From contig DCHA01000008.1 in assembly GCA_002315535.1 (NCBI GenBank), forward strand, positions 1 through 6,862: 6,862 bases of DNA, in the 5' to 3' direction. The translations under genes and the position numbers were made by a program. Of the stretch, positions 1 to 5,590 are shown one piece after another; position 1 is the first letter of the stretch, and each line of letters begins with the position of its first letter. A model generated the notes under the pieces. The model had not been told where the DNA came from, made no database searches, and saw only the letters and a list, made by a program, of their open reading frames with translations. The stretch is from Firmicutes bacterium UBA1764. GTDB lineage: Bacteria > Bacillota > Clostridia > Peptostreptococcales > Anaerovoracaceae.

Positions 1-682
1 GAGGTCCAAGAAGTGGATATTCATCATATGGACCCGGAATATATATTTCATCAACATACATTCCCGGAACCTTTATTTCGTCTATTGAGATTTCTTCGAA
101 ATCGCAATAAAGATCTGTCTGAACTATTGAGAGTGGTGCGGACATAGCAATGCTTGAATGAGAGGTTTCGCCTGTGCCGTGGTATGCGAGATTTCCCATC
201 GGGTCGCATCTTCTGCATCTTGAGATTGCAATGTCAGGCTTGAATGATTTCTCAAGCAGATATGTAACACCATCAATGTCGATAGTCTGCTTTCCTTCAG
301 CAACTACGGTGCCAACGCCTGTTCTTGTAAGAATTCCGCCAAGTCCTGCTCCGGCGCAGCGAATTCTTTCAGACCAGTTACCGATAGGGCAAAGCTCTAC
401 TTCGAGCTTTCCTTCGAGCATAAGCTTGGATGCAACAGGATTCATACCGATGTGTGTGGTAATCATCTTGTCAACACGTCCTGCTTCAAGTAGCTTGCTG
501 TGGCCCATTCCCGGTTCGCAGCCATCCATGCAAATTAATGTCAGATGTTTAGCTTCGCTTTCATAAAGCATATCGATTAATTCCCATGGCATAAATGCTG
601 CGGCAAGACCACCTATTGCAATGGTCTGGCCGTCTTTGAAATGGGACATGATATGTTCTTTTGATTTAATCTTATTTATCAT
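1..682 (-). CDS. atoD: CoA-transferase subunit alpha (AtoD/ScoA/CtfA type), 3' end cut by window edge
   Basis: Alpha subunit of a family I 3-oxoacid/acetate CoA-transferase, a cytoplasmic enzyme that moves CoA between short acyl groups, typically onto acetoacetate. 227 residues are visible with no stop. E. coli AtoD is about 220 residues, so almost all of the protein is present. Visible motifs are DG at 17-18 and the GG(x)6P glycine/proline segment (G24, G25, P32), THIGMNP at 76-82, and a glycine-rich stretch at 105-125 (IRCAGAGLGG then TRTGVGT) that is very close to AtoD as I recall it. RCD at 158-160 followed by GNL also matches. The start is set by AGGAG about 7 bases upstream, which lies just past the stop of the upstream gene, 13 bases away. 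The catalytic Glu of this family is on the beta subunit, expected just beyond the left edge. It is last of three visible genes in a leftward operon with a dehydrogenase and a thiolase. The family is certain; the exact acyl donor is not. Confidence 0.92.
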   Translation of the reverse strand, partial: MINKIKSKEHIMSHFKDGQTIAIGGLAAAFMPWELIDMLYESEAKHLTLICMDGCEPGMGHSKLLEAGRVDKMITTHIGMNPVASKLMLEGKLEVELCPIGNWSERIRCAGAGLGGILTRTGVGTVVAEGKQTIDIDGVTYLLEKSFKPDIAISRCRRCDPMGNLAYHGTGETSHSSIAMSAPLSIVQTDLYCDFEEISIDEIKVPGMYVDEIYIPGPYDEYPLLGP

Positions 683-695
683 CTCGGTCTCCTAA

Positions 696-1664
696 TTAGA
701 GCTTCTTGTGGAGCTTGAGGATATCGATAAGCATCTTGTCACGATACTTTGAGCATTCTGCGTTTGTGTGTCCGATGTAATCAGGGTATTCAGCCATCAT
801 CTTGTCGATGGATTCCTTAGCGATAGGACCATATTCTGCATTTGGCATATGTGTCCAGCTTGCCATATCAGCGAGCCATACATCTCCGCCGTTACCGAGC
901 ATGTTCATCATGCCAACGATTCCGCCAGGGTTACCAAGCTGCATAATCATGTTGTGGCCGAAGATTGCCCATCTGATTCCAGGACCGTATACAAGAGCCT
1001 TATCTGCATCTGCTGCGGAGCAAACTCCTCTCATGGTTAAATCCATCATTTCGCGGTATACAGCGAGCTGAAGTCTGTTTGCGATGAATCCCGGGCAAGC
1101 CTTGTTGAGAACTACAGGCTCCTTGTCGATTGACTTATAAAATTCAACTGCGAGATCAACATATGCTTTGTCTGTCTTTGCGCAGTATGAAATTTCTACG
1201 AGTGGAATGAGGTGAGGTGGGTTATAAGGATGTCCGCCTACAACTCTTTCAGGGTGAGCTGCTTCAGCAACGATATTATCGATTACAATGCCGGAGGAGG
1301 AGGTTGCGATAAGTGCATCAACCGGAGCAACTGCTTCGATGTTCTTCAGAGCTTCGAGCTTTGCTTCGATTCTTTCAGGACCGTTTTCCTGGATGAAGTC
1401 AGCGTCCTTGCATGCTTCTTCAAGGCTTGTTGTATAGTGAATTCTTGCCTGAACAGCAGGAAGCTCTTCTGCCTTGAGAGCGCCGTATTCAATAAGTGTT
1501 TGGAAGTTTGCATCAACGTGAGCCTTTGTTTTAGCAATTGAATCATCGTTGCGTCCGTAAGACCAAGTTTCAAGTCCCTTCATTGCGAAGAGTGTTACCC
1601 AGCTTCCGCCGATCATTCCGCCATAGATAGAAGCTACTTTTTTAAATTCAGATACTTTTTTCAT
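696..1664 (-). CDS. 3-hydroxyacyl-CoA dehydrogenase family protein, carnitine dehydrogenase/lambda-crystallin-like
   Basis: A 322-residue oxidoreductase expected to interconvert a beta-hydroxy acid (or its CoA ester) and the beta-keto form. It has an N-terminal Rossmann domain (about 8-190) and a C-terminal helical domain. Catalytic positions of the family are present: Ser cluster S122-S124, H145 in HPYNPP, E157 and N196 in GFIANRLQ. The GPGIRWA segment at 227-233 and the length of about 320 residues point to the carnitine 3-dehydrogenase / lambda-crystallin (gulonate 3-dehydrogenase) branch, which acts on free acids, rather than to classical 282-residue HADH. Two oddities: the GxGxxG loop reads YGGMIG (14-19), so its first Gly is Tyr; and the residues after strand 2 read YGRND (36-40), with Gly-Arg where NAD-specific members have Asp. 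This suggests NADP(H). The start has GGAGG 6-7 bases upstream. It lies 16 bases after the thiolase and 13 before the CoA-transferase, so the three are co-transcribed. The substrate is unknown. Confidence 0.88.
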   Translation of the reverse strand: MKKVSEFKKVASIYGGMIGGSWVTLFAMKGLETWSYGRNDDSIAKTKAHVDANFQTLIEYGALKAEELPAVQARIHYTTSLEEACKDADFIQENGPERIEAKLEALKNIEAVAPVDALIATSSSGIVIDNIVAEAAHPERVVGGHPYNPPHLIPLVEISYCAKTDKAYVDLAVEFYKSIDKEPVVLNKACPGFIANRLQLAVYREMMDLTMRGVCSAADADKALVYGPGIRWAIFGHNMIMQLGNPGGIVGMMNMLGNGGDVWLADMASWTHMPNAEYGPIAKESIDKMMAEYPDYIGHTNAECSKYRDKMLIDILKLHKKL

Positions 1665-1680
1665 TTTGAACCTCCAATAA

Positions 1681-2850
1681 CTATTTAACTAATTCAAATA
1701 TTCCAGCAGCGCCCATTCCGCCGCCAATGCACATTGTTACGAGACCATACTTAGCATTGTTATCCTGAAGATAATCAAGAACCTTGCATGTAAGGAAAGC
1801 TCCGGTGCAGCCGAGAGGGTGACCAAGTGCTAATGCTCCGCCGTAAGGGTTAACCTTCTTTGGATCCATCTTGAGCTCTCTGATGCATGGAATTGACTGT
1901 GCAGCGAATGCTTCATTGATTTCAATAACGTCCATGTCATCAACTGTGAGACCTGCTCTCTGCATAGCCTTTGGAACAGCGTAGATAGGACCAAGTCCCA
2001 TTCTTGTTCCGTCGCAGCCTGCTACTGCGAAGCTTGCCATCTTTGCGATAGGCTTGATTCCGAGTTCTTCAGCCTTTGATTTTTCCATGAGAACTACGAA
2101 AGCGCATCCGTCAGATGTCTGTGAAGATGTAGCTGCTGTTACGCTTCCTCCGTTTTCTGCAGGAATGAAGCATGGCTTAAGAGTTGCAAGGGACTCGAGT
2201 GTTGTTCCCGGTCTGATTCCTTCATCTTCAGTTACTGTGATTTCGTTTCCGTCAGGTCCGATTACTGTTACAGGGATAATTGATGGAGCAAGCTTTCCTT
2301 CTGCCTGAGCCTTTGCAGCCTTAGCATTTGATTCAACTGCCATCTGGTCCATTTCCTGTCTTGTAAGGCCGTAGTCCTTAACTACGTTTTCTGCAGTGAT
2401 TCCCATCGGAATGTATGCACCACGTTCATTCTGAACGAGCCATGGATCCATTACTTCGATTGGGTATGGAGCGAAGGTTCCTGTCATGTCTTCAACGCCT
2501 CCGGCAACAATTACATCTCCCTGGTTTGCAAGGATTGCATTGTTTGCTGTTGCGATTGCCTGAAGTCCGGATGAACAAAATCTGTTGAGGGTGTGTCCTG
2601 AAACAGAATCAGGAAGTCCTGCGCGAAGAACTACGTTTCTTGCGATGTTCATGGATGTGCCGTTGTGCTGAACTGCACAGCCCATGATAACGTCCTCAAT
2701 CTGCTCCGGCTTAAGCTGTGGAACCTTAGCCAGCACACCATTAAGAACCTGCGCACAATATTCGATAGGGTGGGTCTTAGAAAAAGCCCCTTTTCTTGAT
2801 TTACAAATGGCTGATCTGCCATATGCAACGATTACTACTTCTCTGCTCAT
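1681..2850 (-). CDS. Thiolase (acetyl-CoA C-acyltransferase), FadA-like subtype
   Basis: A 389-residue thiolase, full length for the family. It catalyses CoA-dependent cleavage of a 3-ketoacyl-CoA (for example acetoacetyl-CoA to two acetyl-CoA), or the reverse condensation. Visible active-site residues are the nucleophile C92 in NRFCSSGLQA, N312-E313 in NEAFAAQ, H344 in GHPLGCTGA and the second Cys C374 in MCIGGGMGAAG. The FCSSGLQA, TSSQTSDG and GHPLGCTGA wording is that of degradative 3-ketoacyl-CoA thiolases (FadA type); biosynthetic ThlA/PhaA enzymes usually read GHPIGASGA. This hints at a catabolic direction and perhaps broader chain-length use. The start is supported by TAGGAGG six bases upstream. 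It is the first gene of the leftward operon, with the HADH-like gene and CoA-transferase behind it, an arrangement suited to activating and splitting acetoacetate made by the divergent BKACE gene. The family is certain; the preferred substrate is inferred. Confidence 0.93.
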   Translation of the reverse strand: MSREVVIVAYGRSAICKSRKGAFSKTHPIEYCAQVLNGVLAKVPQLKPEQIEDVIMGCAVQHNGTSMNIARNVVLRAGLPDSVSGHTLNRFCSSGLQAIATANNAILANQGDVIVAGGVEDMTGTFAPYPIEVMDPWLVQNERGAYIPMGITAENVVKDYGLTRQEMDQMAVESNAKAAKAQAEGKLAPSIIPVTVIGPDGNEITVTEDEGIRPGTTLESLATLKPCFIPAENGGSVTAATSSQTSDGCAFVVLMEKSKAEELGIKPIAKMASFAVAGCDGTRMGLGPIYAVPKAMQRAGLTVDDMDVIEINEAFAAQSIPCIRELKMDPKKVNPYGGALALGHPLGCTGAFLTCKVLDYLQDNNAKYGLVTMCIGGGMGAAGIFELVK

Positions 2851-2916
2851 TTATAGCCTCCTAGAGTATATTTAAAACTTATTTTTTTTAGCAGTATTTC
2901 TCAAAAATATTGTAGC

Positions 2917-2922
2917 ATTATA
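2917..2922 (-). promoter_or_regulatory. Candidate -10 box of the thiolase operon promoter
   Basis: Read on the minus strand this is TATAAT, matching the sigma-A consensus exactly. It would start transcription near 2910, giving a leader of about 60 bases before the thiolase. No hexamer resembling TTGACA lies 16-18 bases upstream (ACTGTA at 17), so either an activator is needed or the box is a chance match in AT-rich DNA. Confidence 0.35.
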
Positions 2923-2994
2923 TATAGAAGCTTTATTATTACAGTTCGGTAAATTGATTCGTTTGTGTTATAACAGTATTTGTTGTGTAGAATA

Positions 2995-3009
2995 ATCATT
3001 TAAAATGAT
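2995..3009. promoter_or_regulatory. Inverted repeat in the divergent intergenic region, possible operator
   Basis: The sequence ATCATTTAAAATGAT is a perfect dyad with 7-base arms around a single central A. It contains a T-N11-A arrangement (2996-3008), the generic LysR box. It sits 72 bases upstream of the BKACE ATG and 145 bases from the thiolase start. Its TCAT/ATGA half-sites also occur in the inverted repeat upstream of the LysR gene. Because the region is AT-rich, a chance origin cannot be excluded. Confidence 0.35.
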
Positions 3010-3080
3010 ATACAATATTAACATAATTAATTTGAAATAGTATTTACATGATTAGTTTTAGGTCATAGGAGGATATTATT

Positions 3081-4088
3081 ATGGCAAAAACAATTATTAC
3101 AGCAGCTCTTACAGGAGCAATTACACCAACCGGATTTGACGTTCCGGAAACTCCTCAGCAGATTGCAGATACAGCATATGAATGCTGGAAGGCTGGTGCT
3201 GCAGTTGTACATCTTCATATGAGAGATGACAATGGCTACGGCGTTATGGATCCTGTAAAGTTCTATGAAACAATTAAGCTTATCAGAGCTCACAAGGATT
3301 GTGATGTTATCATCAACTGCACATCATCCGGAGACAGCAGAGTATCTGATGACTCCCCTTACGGAAATGCTATGAGACAGCTTCACCACAAGAATGTTCC
3401 CGGAATCGAAATGGGTACATTTGATGCTGGTACATTTAACTGGGGAATCCCTGGAGGAATCTTCTCCAATTCTCCAAACTTCCTTATCACACTTTCCAAG
3501 ATTTATCAGGAAAAGGGTATCAAGCCTGAATTCGAAGTATTTGATATGGGTATGATCAGAGCCGTATCAGTATACTGGAAGAAGGGCTTCGTTCAGGCTC
3601 CGCTTCACTTCCAGCTTTGCCTTGGCGTAGTTGGTGGTCTTGCTGCAAGCCCACAGGACGTTCAGGATATGCTTCAGTACATTCATAACCTCCAGCTTAC
3701 TGGCGATCTTCCAAAGGAAATCACAGTATCCGGATTTGGTATCGGTAAGGGTCACCTTCCAGTACTTGCTGCTATGCTTGCTAATGACGGACATGTTCGT
3801 GTTGGTATGGAAGACAACGTAGTATTTGGCTACGACAAGAACGGTGAAAAGATTATGGCTAACAACAAGATGCTTGTTGAACGTGCTGTAAACATCGTTA
3901 AAGCATACGGAAATGAAGTGGCAAGCTCTGCAGAAGCTCGCGAAATGCTTGGACTTAAGCCACTTGATCACGAAGCAGTATGCAAGGCTCTTGATGAAGT
4001 TACTGTTGATCAGCTTAACGCTGCAAAGCAGGGCGCTCGTGATGAATTTGGTTCAACATATTTTGAAGCAAAGGCAATGGGCAAATAA
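3081..4088 (+). CDS. Beta-keto acid cleavage enzyme (BKACE/DUF849 family), Kce-related
   Basis: A 335-residue TIM-barrel, zinc-dependent enzyme. The known family reaction is beta-keto acid + acetyl-CoA to acetoacetate + a new acyl-CoA, as in 3-keto-5-aminohexanoate (lysine fermentation) or dehydrocarnitine cleavage. The opening TAALTGA (7-13) aligns without gaps to Kce. Zinc ligands correspond to H44 and H46 in VVHLHMR and to E244 in VRVGMEDN; R240 and D245 match the catalytic Arg/Asp pair. The segments at 80-120 (CTSSG, then EMGTFDAGTFN) and 174-187 (PLHFQLCLGVVGG) are also family-typical. Two differences from Kce as I recall it: the position of Glu14, linked to substrate amino-group binding, is I14 here; and the chain runs about 42 residues past the usual end, besides small inserts. 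The start has AGGAGG eight bases upstream. It is monocistronic, divergent from the thiolase operon, and followed by the 4123-4170 hairpin. Family membership is firm. The substrate is open, so no symbol is given. Confidence 0.9.
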   Translation: MAKTIITAALTGAITPTGFDVPETPQQIADTAYECWKAGAAVVHLHMRDDNGYGVMDPVKFYETIKLIRAHKDCDVIINCTSSGDSRVSDDSPYGNAMRQLHHKNVPGIEMGTFDAGTFNWGIPGGIFSNSPNFLITLSKIYQEKGIKPEFEVFDMGMIRAVSVYWKKGFVQAPLHFQLCLGVVGGLAASPQDVQDMLQYIHNLQLTGDLPKEITVSGFGIGKGHLPVLAAMLANDGHVRVGMEDNVVFGYDKNGEKIMANNKMLVERAVNIVKAYGNEVASSAEAREMLGLKPLDHEAVCKALDEVTVDQLNAAKQGARDEFGSTYFEAKAMGK

Positions 4089-4122
4089 TTATTTAGATTT
4101 CCTCTCAAATAATTTATAATAA

Positions 4123-4170
4123 CCAAATAAATAAGGTTCACATCAATTGATGTGAACCTTATTTGTTTGG
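4123..4170. terminator. Long bidirectional hairpin terminator
   Basis: An almost perfect palindrome centred between 4146 and 4147. Eighteen consecutive base pairs (4129-4146 with 4147-4164) are followed by one T/G mismatch (4128/4165, a U-G wobble in RNA) and five more pairs out to 4123/4170. The inner part is GGTTCACATCAA and its complement; the outer part is A-rich on the left and T-rich on the right, so a U-rich 3' side forms in both directions. It lies between the convergent BKACE (stop at 4088) and SDR (stop at 4189) genes, which fits a shared terminator. Confidence 0.85.
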
Positions 4171-4188
4171 GAATGGAAAGTGGATTTA

Positions 4189-5067
4189 TTAGCCTGTGCA
4201 AACAAGTCCGCCATCCGGGAAGATGGTTGTTCCTGTTACCATGTCAGAAGCTGCTGATGCAAGGAAGAGTGCAGGTCCTACAACGTCGATTTCGCGACCG
4301 ATTCTCATTGCAGGAAGATCCTTTGCAATTCCGTCTCTTGTTGCTTCGTCTGGAGGGAGAAGTCCTACCATCATCGGGGTGTATGTGATTGTAGGTCCAA
4401 TGGAGTTAACCTGAATGTTTGGTCTCAGGTCAGAAGCAAGAGCCTTTGTCATCATTTCGATAGCTCCCTTTGTTGTGTTATATGGAACGTTACCCATTCC
4501 GCCGTTACGTACAGCAACTACTGAACGAACTGAGCCGAATGTGATAATCTTTCCGTAGCCCTGGTTAGCGCTTGGCTGACCTGGCTGATATGTTGCAGGA
4601 TCAACCTTTTCACCTTCAACATTGTTGTCCTTCATCCAGTTTCCGAAGTACTTGCAGCAATACATTACGGAAGTAATGTTTGTGTTAAGAATCTGGTTCC
4701 AAACTGCTGAATCGATTTCCCATGAATACATCTTCTTGTTGTATCCCTGAGCGCATACAAGAATGTCGCATCCGCCGAGACCGTCTGCACTTACTGCATA
4801 ATCTCTGAACTTGATAACGTCTTCTTCCTTTGTTGCATCGCAAGCAAAGTACTTAACCTTTACGCCTGCAGCAGCCTTAGCCTGAATCTTAGCCTGTGCT
4901 TCTTTAAGAGCGTCTTCTCTTCTTGAAGAAATGATAACGTCTGCGCCGTTTGCAGCGTATGCTTCAGCGATGATTTCACCAAATCCGCCTGCTCCGCCTA
5001 CGATAACAGCTTTCTTTCCACTGATATCGAAAATCTTTGTGTATTCGCCTGTATATACCTTTGGCAT
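4189..5067 (-). CDS. Short-chain dehydrogenase/reductase (SDR), NADP-type signature
   Basis: A 292-residue classical-type SDR, expected to oxidise or reduce a hydroxyl/keto group with NAD(P)(H) in the cytoplasm. The cofactor loop reads VGGAGGFG (23-30), a variant of TGxxxGxG. SSRRED at 47-52 after strand 2 has Arg where NAD enzymes have Asp, pointing to NADP(H). The usual NNAG is CAQG (105-108). The catalytic set appears as N130, S179, Y196 and K200 (YNTTK). The C-terminal FLAS...VTG...DGG pattern (268-287) is typical of the 3-oxoacyl-ACP reductase / gluconate 5-dehydrogenase group. It is longer than the usual 250 residues because of an N-terminal lead of about 15 residues and a polar insert at about 147-171, plus a few extra residues between S179 and Y196. 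The start has AAGGAG eight bases upstream. It is 49 bases downstream of the cupin gene and probably co-transcribed with it. The substrate is not recognisable; a beta-hydroxy acid handled by the neighbouring enzymes is a guess. Confidence 0.88.
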   Translation of the reverse strand: MPKVYTGEYTKIFDISGKKAVIVGGAGGFGEIIAEAYAANGADVIISSRREDALKEAQAKIQAKAAAGVKVKYFACDATKEEDVIKFRDYAVSADGLGGCDILVCAQGYNKKMYSWEIDSAVWNQILNTNITSVMYCCKYFGNWMKDNNVEGEKVDPATYQPGQPSANQGYGKIITFGSVRSVVAVRNGGMGNVPYNTTKGAIEMMTKALASDLRPNIQVNSIGPTITYTPMMVGLLPPDEATRDGIAKDLPAMRIGREIDVVGPALFLASAASDMVTGTTIFPDGGLVCTG

Positions 5068-5116
5068 TTTAATATCTCCTTATTACTAAAAATTAAAAAT
5101 AATTTTTTATTGTCAA

Positions 5117-5485
5117 TTATTTTGCCTGTGGAGGGAGAAGGGCAACAAGCATCTGTGTTACTGTGTTTCCAGTGTTTGTTACTGACTTAGCTGTGCCTCC
5201 GCCGCAGTGATAGCTGTCACCCTTTTTGAGGACTGTTTCAACGCCATCATCTGTCTTGAGTGTCATTTCACCTTCAAGAATGTAGTAAATGCTTTCAAGT
5301 GGGTTGCCGCCGAATTCTGTGCCGCCGCCCGGCTGGAAATATGTTATTCCCATAATCATTTTTCCATCGTTAACTTCCTGTGGATCATGAAGACGTGTAG
5401 GTTCGCAATTGATGTGACCAGGTGCTTCGTAGGAATATACGCTGCTGCCTTCAGTTCCTTTTGCTCTTTGGATTTTGTAGCTCAT
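5117..5485 (-). CDS. Small single-domain cupin protein
   Basis: A 122-residue protein with one cupin beta-barrel. Conserved elements are PGGG (52-55), E64, YYILEGEM (67-74), the KKGD turn (87-90) and N104. The canonical metal ligands are mostly absent: the HxH before E64 is replaced by residues of FGGN (58-61), and the His expected four residues before N104 is K100. H93 is nearby but off-register. Either metal binding differs or the protein binds a small ligand without metal. An upstream in-frame ATG at 5530 would add 15 residues, but it lies in AT-rich DNA within the presumed operator; the ATG at 5485 has GAAAGG nine bases upstream and matches the start of the conserved region, so it is preferred. 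It is first in a leftward unit with the SDR and divergent from the LysR gene, the usual position for a LysR target. Function is unknown; roles for such cupins include isomerases, decarboxylases and ligand sensors. Confidence 0.8.
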   Translation of the reverse strand: MSYKIQRAKGTEGSSVYSYEAPGHINCEPTRLHDPQEVNDGKMIMGITYFQPGGGTEFGGNPLESIYYILEGEMTLKTDDGVETVLKKGDSYHCGGGTAKSVTNTGNTVTQMLVALLPPQAK

Positions 5486-5523
5486 AGCTTTTTTCCTTTC
5501 TATATTATTAATAATAAATTGAG

Positions 5524-5539
5524 AAGTCATAAATGACTT
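5524..5539. promoter_or_regulatory. Inverted repeat, candidate LysR operator
   Basis: AAGTCATAAATGACTT has perfect 7-base arms around a 2-base AA spacer. It lies in the 105-base gap between the divergent cupin and LysR genes, 17 bases upstream of the LysR -35 box and at the likely -35 region of the cupin promoter (on the minus strand, TATGAC at 5526-5531 is 18 bases from TAATAT at 5502-5507). That is the standard location for autoregulation and control of the divergent target by a LysR protein. Confidence 0.55.
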
Positions 5540-5555
5540 GAAAATACTTGTGCTA

Positions 5556-5584
5556 TTGATTTTTCGGTGATTCTCTTTTATAAT
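5556..5584 (+). promoter_or_regulatory. Sigma-A type promoter of the LysR gene
   Basis: TTGATT (5556-5561), a 17-base spacer and a perfect TATAAT (5579-5584). The start of transcription would be expected about seven bases after the -10 box, at or next to position 5591, which is the A of the preferred LysR start codon. The message would therefore be leaderless or nearly so. Confidence 0.65.
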
Positions 5585-5590
5585 AAGCGT

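Larger units (their letters stand above)
2851..3080. promoter_or_regulatory. Divergent intergenic region between the thiolase operon and the BKACE gene
   Basis: 230 bases, very AT-rich, with no coding potential seen. It must contain the promoters of both divergent units. Shine-Dalgarno sites are clear at both ends (TAGGAGG before the thiolase, AGGAGG eight bases before the BKACE ATG). On the minus strand a perfect TATAAT box is seen (2917-2922 on the plus strand) without a good -35 hexamer, as is common for activator-dependent promoters. No convincing -35/-10 pair was found for the BKACE gene; TAAAAT at 3001-3006 and TACAAT at 3011-3016 are only candidates. The region also holds two short palindromes, at 2966-2975 and 2995-3009. 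Confidence 0.6.

Noticed and set aside
174..566. 130-codon plus-strand reading frame opposite the CoA-transferase
   Set aside because: It is a shadow of a well-supported gene on the other strand, has no ribosome site, and its protein looks like a low-complexity Ser/Pro translation.
696..1664. Calling the dehydrogenase carnitine 3-dehydrogenase outright
   Set aside because: Motifs fit the carnitine dehydrogenase/lambda-crystallin branch, but gulonate and other hydroxy-acid dehydrogenases share them, and the cofactor site is atypical.
2966..2975. TGTTATAACA palindrome as a Rex (redox regulator) site
   Set aside because: It is a perfect 10-base palindrome, but it lacks the TTGT/ACAA arms with the right spacing; short palindromes are expected by chance in AT-rich DNA.
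3567..3971. 134-codon minus-strand reading frame opposite the BKACE gene
   Set aside because: It is the antisense shadow of a conserved enzyme gene, with no recognisable domain.
3081..4088. Naming the BKACE gene kce (3-keto-5-aminohexanoate cleavage enzyme of lysine fermentation)
   Set aside because: Position 14 is Ile rather than Glu, the protein is much longer, and no other lysine-fermentation gene is in the window. The family name is safer.
5486..5530. Upstream ATG as the cupin start
   Set aside because: It overlaps the candidate operator and promoter, while the ATG at 5485 has a good ribosome site at the right distance.
5567..5590. Upstream ATG as the LysR start
   Set aside because: It lies between the -35 and -10 boxes, has no ribosome site, and would add eight residues not typical of the family.
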